Below are positions 26,091 through 42,417 of a DNA stretch of 64,000 bases, piece after piece (the stretch's first letter is position 1; each line of letters opens with the position of its first letter). The notes beneath the pieces are model-generated. The model searched no databases. It saw nothing but the letters and a program-made list of their open reading frames with translations, and had not been told where the DNA came from. A program made the position numbers and the translations under genes. The stretch lies in NCBI GenBank assembly GCA_012861695.1, contig JAAOOA010000027.1, positions 422,001 to 486,000 of the forward strand, read 5' to 3'. This DNA comes from Trematomus loennbergii. Lineage: Eukaryota > Chordata > Actinopteri > Perciformes > Nototheniidae.

Positions 26091-26897
26091 CGCTAGTAAT
26101 CACATTACAGGGGCTAAAGGGAAGTAAACCTTTAGATCTGAAGAATCACCTTGTTAAACTTATAATACACACGACAATAAACAGCATGATGAAAACACTA
26201 ACTGTAGTTTGTATTACACTATTGTCACAATGGTGTGACACATAAACTCACCTAGAGATCTTTTCATGCTTAAGCACGACTGATACAAGATATATGAGGT
26301 TTAAAAACATCAGCTAATGATCTATTGGTTATATTTGTTTATAGATTAAAGACTGTGATTTAGCAGAACTGTTACTAAATTACATGTTTGGCACTTTTAC
26401 AATATTTGTATGTAAATCAGCGGATATATGAAAATACCGTAGTCTCTATACTGTGCACTCCAGCCCAGTTATTCTACCCATTGGTTTATATTATATTATT
26501 TGGAATGCCTTATAATAAGCTTTTCTACCTAAATGACCAACCGGGGCGTTTTCCCTTGCATAATTATATATATACTCTTGCAAAGTGTTGTTGAAAAATA
26601 CTTTCAGTTGTTTCTTGTTTTTTGCATTTTCGTGTTGTTTGGTGGTCACCCTCCGATGTGTAAATGCCTTCAGCGGCTGACGATGTCGTTGTCAGAACTG
26701 TTTACTCACAGACTCGGTTGTGAACGGACTGCTAACATCTTGAGGAAGTTAGTGTGTAGGAGCCATGGATGTTCAGATTTGTCCTGCAGTATTATTTTGA
26801 ACACTTGGTGGCGCTAACAGTCTCATATGGGTGTATGAATAGGGTTATAGGTCACAGGAAAGGCTTGGCACAGGAAGAGTTGGGGCACATCATTCTT
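26091..26897. other. intronic, nothing recognised
   Basis: No feature is supported, apart from a weak CTTGGTGGCGCTAAC motif near 26803. Confidence 0.45.
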
Positions 26898-27120
26898 ACT
26901 AGGGCCCAATTCCAAACCTTCCCCTACACCCTACCAGTTTGCATGTTCGCTTGGAGGGTCCGCCACATTAAGTGCCGTTCCAATCCAACAATAGTGGATG
27001 GGTAGTGGGTTATCACTCCCCCTCCACCTGAAAGAAGGGAGCCTTGTTCAGCTGCGAGTGTCACACCGAGTGAACCCCGTTATGGAGTGGGAGTGGGTGT
27101 GGTTTGGAATTGGGCCTAGA
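26898..27120. mobile_element. short MITE with GGCCCAATTCCAAACC termini
   Basis: CTAGGGCCCAATTCCAAACC at the left is mirrored by GGTTTGGAATTGGGCCTAG at the right. The element is about 220 bp with no coding capacity. The flanking CTA could be a 3-bp target duplication, as in PIF/Harbinger, but the superfamily is uncertain. Confidence 0.7.
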
Positions 27121-27664
27121 AGCTAACAGTTACAGATGTTTCAGTTGCCGCACAACTACAGGAAGACGCTAACATCTACAGAAATACTCTAAAACACTTC
27201 AATAAACATACAGCTACCTTGCACTCAAAGACCAGAGGTCATCTGTTTGTATCTGCGTAGGATGACTTTCACCACTGTCCTGTGTATTGATGCTAACTTT
27301 CCATTACATAATGTCCTTTTGTGTCTTTAGCAGACTGTAGTCAACACAGATCAATGATGGTGTTTCCTTTTGTTCATTGTGAAGTTTTCTGGAACTGAGG
27401 ATATGTAACCCCGGTGATTAGATTAAACTATACAATATCATTGGGGACAATGTCAGATTAGTTTCATTAGATCACAGTCATTAAAGTGGTACTTTTTCAT
27501 AAAGTTTGCAAGATAAACACAGAGTTGTCCAAGAAGACCTCTTTCCAACACGGTGCATCTGTTGTCTTCCTCAATGAAACACTACACACTAGCTCAGTTT
27601 CATTCCAATAGACTGACCATCTGAAAGCCGATGTTGTGCAATCTGCTCTGTCTATAAGTTTAAG
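27121..27664. other. intronic, nothing recognised
   Basis: No feature is supported here. Confidence 0.5.
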
Positions 27665-27887
27665 TATACTGAAAAAACTGAAACTGAATTACTTTAACTT
27701 AAATGTATTATGACGACCGATTTCACATAACTGTATTAGGTTAGTTTAAAGTAATACGATTAAGTTTGATTAAAAAAAAGATAAGGTTCAACTTAATATT
27801 ATTGCTTTCAACTAACCTAATACAGTTATGTGAAATGTGTTGATATAATACATTTAATTCAAGTAATTGTTTCAGTTTGTTCAGTGT
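27665..27887. mobile_element. palindromic TA-type MITE, copy 2 (complete)
   Basis: Opens TACTGAAAAAACTGAAAC and closes GTTTCAGTTTGTTCAGTG between TA dinucleotides. Most of the element folds on itself (CACATAACTGTATTAGGTTA with its complement). TA target duplication suggests Tc1/mariner-type mobilisation. Confidence 0.8.
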
Positions 27888-29439
<1,552 letters not shown>

Positions 29440-29995
29440 TTTCAGGCTTGGGGAGTAACGGATTACATGTATGAGATTATGTAATCAGGATACAAAATGT
29501 ATTACAATTACATACAAAAATAAGGAATCAGATTAGTGTTAGATTTTAAAAAATATAATGAGATTACCAGCAGGAATACAGTGTTATCATACATTTTGAA
29601 ATAAAGATTGATATATTGAAGACTTAATGAATTACAAAATGTTTGATATGAAATATCTTGGTTTGTTCTTTTCTAAGGTACCTTGCTACTTAAGTAAAAC
29701 AAATATTATTGTTTTTTTATTTTGTTTAATTTGATTTGCATTTTCATATTGTGGTAATCCAAAAGAACCTGATAGTAATCAGGTTCTTTTATTGTTATAT
29801 CTTGATACATACACAACATGTAACTAGTTATTGTAACGGGTTACATTTTTAAAATACAAAACGATGATGCTTTTTTGATCATTCCTCTTGCTTGTGTTTC
29901 CTGATGAAGTAACTCATTTGGTTTCCATACACCAAAGCAAATTCCTTGTGTGTGTAAACATATCTGGCAATAAACTCTATTCTGATTCTGATTAA
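29440..29995. repeat. interspersed repeat with LINE-type tail
   Basis: GGGGAGTAACGGATTACATG at 29449 and ATTGTAACGGGTTACATT at 29832 are recurring fish repeat motifs. A LINE-like 3' tail follows at 29935-29995 (AAATTCCTTGTGTGTG, then CAATAAACTCTATTCTGATT with an ATTCTG micro-repeat). Confidence 0.5.
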
Positions 29996-31576
29996 GAGTC
30001 TTGGTTTGATTCATGTTTTCAAATTGATCTCCTCTAACAAAGCCCTCTGCCGTATGAAGCCAGTGGAGTGGGTTAGTGTTGCTGCTAGCTGGTATCTGCA
30101 GCAGGTTTGCAGCGCTGCTCAGGGCTGTAGCACACTGTAATGATTCTCCGGATGGCTGCTTCTCTCTCAGAGCCCCGTCGCTCTGTGACAGCCTCTCCTC
30201 CTCCCGCCTTGCTTCTATTGTTCCACCCTAGGTATTGGTTGGTCTGTTCTTATAGCGCAGTGGAAGCTCCAGGCGTTTCATCAGCCTGTAACTTGTCTGC
30301 TCTCCCTCCAACCGTCCCAATCTTTTCAAACACAAACTGCCTGGCTTAGCAGATTCAATCATGATCTGTTTCCCCATAAATGAGCTCCGATGTTAGCTGC
30401 TTATTCTCTGAGCGTACATCACTGCAGAAATATGAACCAAACTGACTGGCTGTGTTTATGACTTATGGAGATTTGTTGTGATTGAAGGGATTTAATCAAT
30501 TGATTTATAATGAAAAGACATCAAGGCTCTTTGGTTTTTCATCCCAGAGTTTCATCGATCCTCTTCCCTCCATTACCAACCCCCCCCCCCTTACTTGCTG
30601 ATTCAGTGCGGTCCGGCTTTGCTTACGCATACGTCTGGTGAAAGCTGGACCGCAACTACTATCTAAGTGCTTTGGGAGGTTTCTGCAAGCCTTGTCATTT
30701 CCTATAAAATCACAACTGTGATTATTTGTGAAATTTAGAGAGGCTTTCTCTGCTGTTTAGTCAACTAGGAGTTTTCAAATGTGCCATGCTGCTCACTTCC
30801 TTGAGTCCCAGCTGCAGAGGCCAGGGTTTACATCTGACCTTGGGACCATTTACATGTACGTCCCCGAAAAATGGATCTTTCAAAGAAATCAAGGCAATGA
30901 AGCGTACTGATTGTAAAAGAAAACCTTTCAAAAGATTTCCATGCAAGTGCCATAAAGTCTGTGTATGAAATGCAACAGCAGGGATTCTGGGAATATATTT
31001 TGCCAAAAGAACAATCAATGTCAATTGAGTAGCATAATGAAAACATATAGGTCTTCACACGCAAACCCCCCCAACCTCACTCCAGTTAGGTGTTCTGGGA
31101 CAGCACTAACATGTGGTTTATTTCATAGCATCGATCTACTGCCAAACATTTACAAGACAGATCATAAAGGACTCTTAGACCTTTATAACTTACAATCAAT
31201 CAAATGATCACAAATGAATGCACACACACTGACTTTCCACCCGCCTTCTTAATATCTCCCAGAACTTTGTACCTTTTGCACATCTTTGTGATCTTGCGGA
31301 CAGTGTCTTCCTGACAGCAGTCATGGTGTTGCTCTTAGAAGTGCACATCATCACTGTGTAACCTATAAATCCAGAGACCTCCCACTACAGTTTTCAACAT
31401 TTCTAGCTGCAGAAAGCTGTCTTGAGGGTTTCCAGACTGAAACCAGCGCCCCCCACCAGGATATCTGTGAAGGTTAGCTTTCAGCTTCCATAAGATCTGA
31501 AATGAGTTCACGTTTGGCACAGAAAAAGTTGCCAGCCAATCTAGAATGACTTTGAATTAGGAATTTACTGAGACCA
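29996..31576. other. intronic, nothing recognised
   Basis: No coding exon or element end was recognised. A C homopolymer lies at about 30581-30590. Confidence 0.45.
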
Positions 31577-32575
31577 GAGGCCTGTACTATGAATCCAGTT
31601 CAACATACCCTGGATATGTTTGAGTTAGCTGGCTTACCTAATCCAAAACAAACTCGATCTCGCTAAGCGGTCCTACGACACTGGTTATCAACTCTGTAAC
31701 TCAAGCCATGGTTTCTCTGTCCGGCTGAGAGCGCGTTCACATGAAAGGGGCGGGGCTAGCAACATTTGACCAATCACAAACATGGAGAAGGTACTGACAG
31801 CGCAGCGTCATACTGCCTGAATCAAAAGTAAACTATAATATTAGTCAAATATGAAGAAGTTAAACTTTAAACATCCATGACTTAAACACTTTATCCAGGA
31901 TCAAAGCCACATAGCTGCACCTGCAAGGTGAATACAGCTGGTAACAGAAAAAGTGTTTGAATGCGTACATTAACAGGTTTATGATATGCCCCGTCTAAGA
32001 CACGAGTGGATCTGACTTTAATTACATTTGACTCGAGTGTTTCGTCAACTTAATGTGTTGCTTAAAATAATACTTCTGCATACAGTATGTGACACTGTGA
32101 GTGTTGCACGGCCAGATACGGCTCAGCTGACTCAGATAAGGAAATATATGATACATTATGATGTGATATGATATGAATGATAATGGGACACATCGACGTC
32201 TGCACTCACAGTGCGCGGACTGTACTTAATGTTACTCTGATCCGGTTACTTATGTTGTGGCAGATATTTAAGTAAGCTTTCTTAACGCTAATATTATAAT
32301 AGTCAGATTGCTCTGAAGATGGGAGGGGATATTCTATTAATTTTCACGTTCACACAGTCGGTGATTTTTGCCGGCCGTCTTTCCTGCAACGACAATTTTT
32401 CTGTATTTCCTCTATCCTGTAATATGACTTGATAGCTTTAAACTCTGCACACTGAGCTCTGATTGGTCAGCAGGCGGTGCTTTCACTGAGTTGATCTCTT
32501 AGCCTGCAACCTAACCTCCTTCGGAGCAGGTTTGCCGCTCAGCATAAGTTACCATGGAGATCCACCCCGGTAATG
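31577..32575 (+). mobile_element. MITE-like element, left end and interior
   Basis: AGAGGCCTGTACTATGAATC opens a repeat that keeps the GATTGGTCAGCAGG and GGAGCAGGTTTGCCGCTCAGC blocks near 32460-32545, typical of a fish MITE family by memory. The matching right terminus is not found, so the copy is truncated or badly decayed. Confidence 0.45.
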
Positions 32576-33151
32576 TTGTTTAAATAATGTTGGTACAGCA
32601 CCAATCCAGATGATGATGGAGTTGTTACTCCAAATAATCCTCCACGCAGAAGGAAGCTATCTTGTACACAAGAGAAATGACAGAAGTAAAAGAGACTATT
32701 TCTTAGCAAACCATGCACAAACTATCAGACCATTGTATGGAAAAGACCACTACAGCGGGTGTCAAGGCTTCTATGATAGCAATCCATTATAATAACCATC
32801 GCAATAATGTCGGACCATTGTGCTTGTTTGTGCTGAAGTTGATCTTTGACACCTCCTGCATGGGGCCATCTGTCAACAGCAGGGAGAGGCAGCTAACAGG
32901 TTGGGGGAGGCAGTGAGCGCTGCAGTGTGAGGCACCAAGGACAGAGGGCCAGATAGAGAGCAGCAGATAAATACAAATAAACAGTGAAAATGATGTGGGA
33001 GGGGAACCCACAGAGGGAGGTGTGCTGAGGCATCCCTGCTACTGGAGCACAGCGAGAACTGAAGCAGTGCCCCCCCGCCTACTGTCGGAAACAACACACA
33101 GCTACAAGAGCGCACACAGGCACCTCAACTGCTTTCATCTCTCACTGCCTC
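32576..33151. other. intronic, includes half of an inverted segment pair
   Basis: CCAAATAATCCTCCACGCAG followed by AAGGAAGCT at 32629-32660 is the reverse complement of 34380-34413. Otherwise nothing is recognised. Confidence 0.5.
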
Positions 33152-33194
33152 TCACACACACACACACACACACACACCACACACACACACAACA

Positions 33195-33240
<46 letters not shown>

Positions 33241-33312
33241 ACACACACACACACACACACACACAGCCTGTCCACTTAGATTCTTGCTGACTCTGCAGAA
33301 CTCACTCTACCA

Positions 33313-33362
<50 letters not shown>

Positions 33363-33363
33363 T

Positions 33364-33408
<45 letters not shown>

Positions 33409-33519
33409 TGTGGAGAGATTCAAGCCAACATACTGCTGTATCCTCTTCCTGTGGAGTAAACAGTATGCAAATCTTCAGGAGGATTGTTTGTAGTGAAGTC
33501 ACCTTTACAAGGGACATTG

Positions 33520-33570
<51 letters not shown>
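33152..33570. repeat. cluster of CA and GT microsatellites
   Basis: CA at 33152-33264, GT at 33316-33412 and GT at 33523-33570. The first two are complementary and could form an imperfect hairpin in the transcript. Confidence 0.95.
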
Positions 33571-33571
<1 letters not shown>

Positions 33572-35051
33572 TCTTTTCTGCAGTGGTAGAGAAGACATCC
33601 CGCTTGCTGCGTCACTGCTACAGGAGGGAAAATGTGAGGTCATTTTAAAAGAGCACTTTGCTGCAGTCACATTTAATTTGACTCACTGTGTGTACACACG
33701 TGTAAAAAGAGTTGTACAGTTGGCATTAGGGTCCTTTGTATGTTAGGTGATGTTCACATGGGACATTGGTATCCAGAACCTACATATTTTAAAACAAACC
33801 TCAAGAAGAAGTGTTTTTTATCGGGCCAATCAGAGGGATGATATCATAAGTCTGAGTCTTTGGAAACTGTTACAGATCACAAACTATTTTCTGATGTTGC
33901 ACCATCTTGAGTTCTCTCTGGTTCTGATACAACAACGACTTGATTACAGTTAGGCAAAGAACATGTGTTTTGTTACAAATATTGAACTGGTTTAAGGGAC
34001 AGTTTACACTTAAAATCTAATGTTCCTCTTACCTGTAGAGCTTTATCATACATAGTTTAGTGTGAGGTTTGAGTGTTTAATGAGATGTTTGCCTTATCCC
34101 CAATAAAATAGAACTAGAAGGCACTCAGCTAATCATGCCTTAAGTGCCAAAACACATTTAGGTTTAGGGTTAAATTCAATAGCAATGTCTCCTCAGATAA
34201 TTCATGACCCAGTTACTTAAGATAATCCCCTGAGCTTCCTGTTTGCAGCCTAATGAAGGAACATATTCTACAGTTTTACAACGCAGAAGGAAGCGTGCTT
34301 AAACTAATGGACGTATGGCGTAGATGTAAACATTAATGGCGTCCTCCTCCACTGAGCATTAGCTCGCTGTGGGGATGCAGCTTCCTTCTGCGTGGAGGAT
34401 TATTTGGAGTAACCTGGTCAGGATTTCTGCAGAGACATTATTGAGCGCCATTTTGTTCTATTTTGTTCCAATATATTGGATAGAAGGCAGACATCTCTAC
34501 TTGATTCATAGCACTACAGGTGAGATGAAGCATATGCAATTTTGGTTTTAGAATACACACCTCCTTTAGGGTTAGGGACTAAACACTAAATACTGATGTG
34601 GTGAAGGTCATGGAAAGAGCGTGATAATGATAAAAAGAAACCAGCATTTATTGTAAGATGAAAACAGGAAACAAACTCTCCCGCGCTACAGTCAGACTTT
34701 TTGTTGACACGTCCATTTACTCCAAACTCGACACAGACTTTGATGCTCTAGTAAAAAACGTCACACTACTATATCATCGAAACTAGCATCCCCACTATAG
34801 GGATTTGTAAACATAGTATTTGGGCATTGCTGAAACCACTGATGCTTTCTCCTTATTTTAAGGGTCTTTATTTAAACTTTTCATTTGTTCATTTTGGGAC
34901 CATGTCTCTAAGAAGAAATAGCAGCTAACCACTAATGACCTTCAAAATGAGTTTCATGTACTAGATGACTTCCTTTACTGGAACAAGCTTTGCCGCTTTC
35001 TTACAAAACATCTATGCAACATAAATGAGTTATTCTCCTATTTTGTAGGAG
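33571..35051. other. intronic, mostly unrecognised
   Basis: Contains an inverted pair CGCAGAAGGAAGC (near 34283) and GCTTCCTTCTGCG (near 34380). The second arm also matches 32629-32660 in reverse. No gene is seen. Confidence 0.45.
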
Positions 35052-35451
35052 ACAGGGGTGTTTCTCAATCGCGAGTAAAGCTGCTTCAGAGCCACTATTT
35101 CAAGCATACTACGTCATCGAGTGCCGCCGAAGTACTGTTCCAATCTCCAGCATACTTGGAAATCTACCGAGCCCGGCGTACTCCGTTTGGAGAAATATCG
35201 AGGCTGCACATGTGTAGACTCCGCGGTCTTAAAATCCCCACAATGCTTTGCGCACGGACCAATTTCCCCAAATCTGTGGCGGAAGATGTAAGGCGGGGCC
35301 TCTCATATGACGCACACCTGCACACTTGCTAGCCTGTTCCACTCTTTGTTTTCCAAATGCCAGGAAGTATTCTTGACTCGCTTCTGAAGCAAGATGCTCG
35401 GCAGACATGTGCTACCAAGCAAGCGTACTCGCGATTGAGAAACACCCACAG
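35052..35451. mobile_element. MITE with 22-bp terminal inverted repeats
   Basis: The left terminus GGGTGTTTCTCAATCGCGAG (35056 on) is mirrored at 35426-35447. A possible 4-bp target duplication ACAG lies at 35052-35055 and 35448-35451. About 390 bp with no coding capacity. Superfamily not assigned. Confidence 0.85.
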
Positions 35452-36444
35452 TCCATTTGTGACTTCTTCTGACACTCATGGTATAATCACCTCAGAGTAT
35501 ATCCACCTATCCGATGTCACTGTTTTTCCTTTCATCCAGCATCCTACAGGTTGCTCTGTCTGTAATGTTCTCAGTAGTCTTTCCTCTCCCTTCCTTTGCC
35601 TCCCTCTCCACTGACATATAGGTCAGTGTAGGATCACAGTGATGAGTTTGGGCACAGATTGCAGCACGGCCAGGCTAAATGGCTCTAATTAGAAGCGCTT
35701 GATCCTCCGTCCCAAGCTGAGAGCGCTTTTTTTCTTGCCTCATCGTCTTCTTGCAATTGTTTTACCATAAAACATTTGTACTCTATAATCCTCCTCTTTC
35801 TTTCCATCTCTCTCCCTTGCTGACTTGCACTATTGCTCTTTATTCCCTGTCTCTCAGTATTGACAATTATAGCCAAGTACTTAGGTAATGAGCACTTTCT
35901 GAGTCACCAGATAATGCTTTACTGTCTCCTTCTAATTTGCTAACACAAGCAAACCTGTCAGACCACTAACATGATTCAAACAAGCTTGTGTCTTTTGTTC
36001 GGTGCCGACTTTTATTTGAAGGGATTAGCTAATAGTTGGCTAAATGTTTTGGAGTATAGCTGCGTTCATTTACTTTTGGCCACTTGAGGGCATAAAAGTG
36101 GATAGACCATTGGCACTATCACCAGAGGCAAGTGCCTTTTTAAACATCTAGCAAGCTCCAAGAAACATTATCTTCCCATATTATCCCTATCTATATTTAT
36201 AGATATATATAAAACATTTTCTAGCAACATTAGCATCAGAGTCATATCGATTTACATGTTGGTAAGACTGATGGTACCGTCAACTTGAGTTTGGTCTTAG
36301 CAACGTATAGCTGCCACCTTTAAGCTAATGATGGAGTCAACTTTCAAATTGAGTTGAGTTTATGATTTGGCTCTATATGAAAAACAGTTGACTCAACAGG
36401 ACTTACTGTGTTCTTGTTGCTAAGTATTTGACTGTATGTAATGT
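35452..36444. other. intronic, nothing recognised except one motif
   Basis: TGGCCACTTGAGGGCA at 36077-36092 is one base from a strong CTCF-type motif. No gene or mobile element was recognised. Confidence 0.4.
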
Positions 36445-36660
36445 TGAAGAGGACATATCATGCTAATGTTCAGGTTTATATGTTGTGCTTCAGAGCCCAG
36501 TCTACTCTGATTGGTTAGCTGGCTGGTTCTGTTGTGATTGGTCAACCTCTAAGATAGGTGTTGGAAATGTCCCGCCCCTTAGCGTATCACGCACAATGTG
36601 TTGCAGCGCTAGCCAAAGAAGCGTGAGTGTTGCATAGTGATGTCACTATGTTCTGAAAGT
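36445..36660 (+). mobile_element. fragment related to MITE 1
   Basis: AGAGGACATATCATGCTAAT resembles the AGGGGACCTATCATGC terminus of the 8.1-kb element. No matching right end or TTAA pair was found, so it is a decayed partial copy. Confidence 0.45.
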
Positions 36661-37593
36661 AAAAAAGGAGTTTAATGGACGCGTTACATGATCAATTCAT
36701 TTGTATGAATGACAGCAACAAATCTCATCTTCTATCGGCAAAGACGGAGCGACAGTAGCACATTTTCGGGTTTTTGTTCTCCTCGTGAATGTCCGACTTT
36801 CCAGTTGTTCTCCACCAACTCCTGGGAAAATACTAGTTGTAAATATTCCACCGTGTTCAGCAGCTAGTTGCTAACTTAGTCTGTCCACTGTTTAGTGCAA
36901 GGCAGCTTCACTGCTGAAAACAGGTACCTGGTTAAGATGGAAACAGCTGAGTGAAGCAAAACCAAACCAAATGCTAAAGAGGCTCAAAGGACACCTGAAG
37001 GCAGCACGACATGTTGTTAAGTTATTGTCTGGGTTTGTCAATCACTTCCATGTTAAATCAACAAAGATGTAAATGACAGAAAGGATTGAAAAGGACACAA
37101 CAGGAAGGATTGAATCAGGAGAGATCTAAAGACCAGGAGACGACAGGAAAGGGAGAACACATTGAAAGAGAAAGGTATAAAAAGGGTGACAGAAATAGAG
37201 GAGATGGAGAGGAGTAGAGAGAAAGCTAAAGAAACAGAGCATCCTGGGGAGGAGCTAAGGGAAGAGATTGAGGTCATTCTGAACGACTGTCAGGATTCAA
37301 AGAATGCTTGTAGGTTCAACCAAAAGTGTAATTCTTAAGTTAATTTAAAATGATACATAAATTATAATATCTATGAATTCAAGCTTAATCATCAACATTA
37401 TGAATAACTAATATTGGACGTTAAAGTTAGATGGTTGTTTTGGTGACACCTGTTGCTGCCATGGTAACATCGAATACTGTAAGCAGCTGCTTTGTCAATC
37501 ATAAAACAGAACAACAGCTGGTGTTTACAGTGCAGCCAGCTCATGTTGTTTTGTTAATGCTTTATTCATCATGTATTGATGATTGATAATGAG
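36661..37593. other. intronic, nothing recognised
   Basis: A purine-rich patch (GGAAAGG/GAGGAG) covers about 37070-37270. No gene is seen. Confidence 0.45.
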
Positions 37594-38105
37594 TATAGTG
37601 GTGCAGGAATGAGTCTTAACCTGGAAATGAGTTAGCATGTTAGCCCTTCTGGGTTCCCTAGTCTTGAAGTCAATGTTTTATTGAATTAGTTTTTGGTTAG
37701 AAGACTGAAATAAGGTCTGTGGGTTACAGATTTTAACGTTTCAGTCTACAATATAAAATATGTCAGTAAATACCCCACTGTTGAATGTCTGCTTGTTAGC
37801 GGTTGCTAAAAGTGACTAAACGAGTCTACTAAACGTCAACAGGCCAACATTAGCCACCTTTAGCCTAGCGGTGGTGACCTGAAGTCATGCAACTGCGCTG
37901 TAATTGGTTTGAAGCCCAACGTTAGAGATTTTCATGCCGAACACAATGTGTAAGTATTATAAATGCACGTTAGCCAGAGATCTTAATTTCTGCAATATTC
38001 CAAAATCCATTAGAAAAAATATCATTCCTTCTTGGCGAGGGAGCTCTTAGCGATGCTAACTTCCGTGTCGGCCTTCAAAATACTGCATCCCTGCACCACT
38101 CTATA
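37594..38105 (+). mobile_element. GTGGTGCAG-family element, complete copy
   Basis: TATAGTGGTGCAGGAATGAG at the left and the reverse complement TATAGAGTGGTGCAGGGATG at the right define a 510-bp element between TATA/TA sites. Subterminal GTTAGCAT blocks are also inverted. There is no transposase. At least five further partial copies occur in this window (3890, 7585, 11630, 22080, 59978). TA-type duplication suggests a Tc1/mariner-like helper. Confidence 0.82.
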
Positions 38106-39477
<1,372 letters not shown>

Positions 39478-39481
<4 letters not shown>

Positions 39482-41630
39482 TACTTTCACGTGCATATAC
39501 CTGACTGGTTTTAAATCGTGGTTGCTGGACTACGGCTAGTTAATGATATCACGGATGAAACCGAGCCATCACTAATGTTATTAGTGACACCCACGCTTTT
39601 CCTGCTAGGACAAAATGTCCAATTAATCGGGTCAATTCTCACGGTACATGTTCCCAGTTGGCCAAATTATTTAAAACATGCTGTGACATTTCCCAGCAGA
39701 CAACACACAACTGTATTCATCCAGATCAGTCAACACTCCCCCCTACAATCTATGTTGCTTACAGTATAGAGTAGTACGACTTATGGTTGAGTTATTTGGG
39801 CGGAATCAAAAATAGTCAAATATAATTTGACTTTTAAACTTGGAAAACAAGTTAAGTCAGAGAAGGGCAGGTGTAAACATTGTCAATATTTAAAACGTTT
39901 TTTTTCTATACCGGTCCCGTGTTTTTCACGCAAGGTCTCATGCTGGTTTAGTATATAAACGTCAGAAGAAGGTGGCAGTCTTGAATTCTCCTTTTGTTTC
40001 GGTTAACAAGATCCAGTGTGTTATTTCCCCTTGTTGGAAACATTTTCAAAAAAGTTTGTGTAACACTGACTTCAGGTCATTATGGTTAAAATCCCCAGCA
40101 GGGGAAGATATCCGTCTGGCTGTCTGATGTTCACTGAAGCTGTAGTACAGTTCACTGAGTGCCTCGACTTTTGCTGTTATTGGGAATTGGAGGTATGTAC
40201 AGCAGAATAGCTGCAAATTCCCTCAGAAGGAAGAACAATGTTTGGAGGATACAGGGATACAGCATCACACGCTGTAATCAGAGTCCAGGTTGTAGTCATC
40301 AGGCCATGTTTCTGAAAAGACAAAAACACAGCTTCCTTCATGTCGCGCTTTGTTGCCCTTAAAAGGTGTTTGTGGTACACTTTGTTGTTAATGGAGATCA
40401 CATTGGTGAGTACAACATGGTTAGGGTCAGGGTTAGGGTTAGGGTGACCTGCCTCTCCTCATGAGAAGCAGCAGTTGAGGCTGGTTTCTTCGTCTGTTTG
40501 GGTTTCAGTTTTTTGTCTTTCCTTCAACTAATATCTCACAGAATCTTACAGCTGCACTTTTGTCTAATGAAGACGAACAAAAGGAACTAGCTAAAGATTG
40601 ACATTTCACATTTGGAGCTGCATACCTGTTATAGCATTAACCAAATGAAAAGCTATTTCATTAGATGTTTACATTTGTATGACAGTATGAGCGCCTATAT
40701 TACAGTATCTTTAATGTCATTGCCTCCAAATATAATACCTTTTACAGTTAAAGCTGCACTTAATAAATCAATATTTTATTATGAAAGAAAAGTGTGTAAT
40801 GTAAGTCAAGCCAGGAAATGATAAATTATCCATTGCATCTCTCCTCGACTCTGAAGAGTGTCTTCCAGCTAGTTCATTTAGCTAGCTTTCTTTGTCTCAC
40901 ATTAACTGTGTGTGTCAAACAGCAGACACACACAGTTAGAGGTTAGCTTTTGAACATTGCCATTAAAAAAACTGTATTTTGTTTGTAAGATCAGAAACAG
41001 TGCCAGGAGGGAAGGGATTATTGGAATTATTCTTATAAGATGGACACACACTCCAAATGAATGCTAAAGTTGCCCTGTGTCGGCTAGGAACTGTTTGCAA
41101 ATGACAGACATTTCAACTTTATAAGGACACAATATGTCAGGACTTTGATCTACTGCATTTTTTATGAATATGCATCTCTGCTTTCCGGAAGAAGCTGAAT
41201 ATGTAATGACAGTGAAACATTGATGTGGTCAGTATCTGGGCAGCTTAAGCTTCTGCAGGATGGTGAGGCAGGACATCAGCTATAACAGACATTAGTAACA
41301 GAAAAGGTTCAAATGAAGGTTAAGAAAACAAGCCTTTATATGTGAGTTTACATTGACATCCATCCTAGCTTTTAGGAAGACGACTGGTACTCCGCATACA
41401 GAGAGAGGACCCGACACATCCACTGCATAGAGCAGGGGAAAGAGAGGCATACTGTAGGAAGTGGGGGAGAAACAGAGAGAGGGCAACCAACAGTAGGGGG
41501 GCAGGGGGAAGCTGCAGAGAAAGGGAAATCTCATTACCCAGCGTGTGCACAGTACTGCAAATAACTGATAATACACTACATAAAATATATGAAGAAGTTG
41601 TCAAGATGCAAGGTTGATGGAGTGTGTGTG
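39478..41630. other. intronic, nothing recognised except telomere-like units
   Basis: GGTTAGGGTCAGGGTTAGGG and one more TTAGGG unit at about 40420-40445 form a very short interstitial telomere-like run. No coding exon is seen. Confidence 0.45.
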
Positions 41631-42285
41631 CGTGTGTGTGTGTGTGTGTATGTATCGGCAAATAAAGGATAATTGATTATGTGCTGAGAGAAACACACAT
41701 TGTGATAGACGTTTCTCATAATGCATACGTCTCCGTATTCCTCCTGTTTATGTATACACTCATTTTCTCTTTACATTCTTTACATATTTATATTATATAT
41801 TTTTTTACTGTCTCTTTCAAACCTACACACACACAGACACACACACACACGTATACTCGGTGTACCTCATTACCTTTACACTCTCCATCCATCATCCTTA
41901 CCTCCCTCCCTCCCCCATCCCTCCGTCTCCGTCTCCGTCTCTGACTGGGCTGTTATCAATGGGATTGCAGCAGTCAGGACATTTGCACTGAATTAGCAGC
42001 ATTCCTTCACTCTCCTCAGCGTGTTATTGGAGCCCCCTATCTGCAGCCTGTAGGCATAGCAACTGCGTCCCACATACTGCAATGGCCCAAACCCCCTCCC
42101 CCCAAGCACCAGCAATCACAGGAACACCACAGTTCTAATGACAAAGGCTAAAACTGGTTGGAAAAAAAAGGTCTGTTTGCAGATGGCAGTGTCCTGTTGG
42201 TTAAGCCTGAATAAAAGGAGGTGATTTATGATGTGCAAATTTAAAAATTCCCCCCTCCCCCCCTCTGTTTTTCTTCCCTCTGCAG
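41631..42285. other. 3' end of intron 1
   Basis: Short GT and CA runs occur at 41626-41650 and 41825-41850. A non-repetitive block spans roughly 41945-42110. The pyrimidine tract CCCCTCTGTTTTTCTTCCCT and TGCAG form a strong acceptor for exon 2. Confidence 0.6.
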
Positions 42286-42417
42286 TATGTGGCGTTTGGC
42301 TCGCTCTTCTTCATCCTCCTCTCCATCTCCACCTTCTGCCTGGAGACCCACGAAGTCTTCAACACCATCTACAACAAAACAGAGAACGTCACAGTTGGCA
42401 ACGTGACAACAGAGGAG
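42286..42417 (+). CDS. kcnc3: Kv3.3-like potassium channel, coding exon 2 (S1 and S1-S2 loop)
   Basis: Forty-four codons, residues 182-225, phase 0 at both ends, bounded by CTCTGCAG and [26 protein letters not shown] forms transmembrane helix S1, followed by the Kv3 signature THEVF. The extracellular S1-S2 loop holds three N-glycosylation sequons at N211 (NKT), N215 (NVT) and N220 (NVT). Kv3 channels are known to be glycosylated in this loop. The loop is shorter than in human Kv3.3. The exon stops inside the loop, whereas I recall mammalian KCNC genes carrying S1 to S6 in one large exon, so the downstream intron is probably an extra one. Confidence 0.93.
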
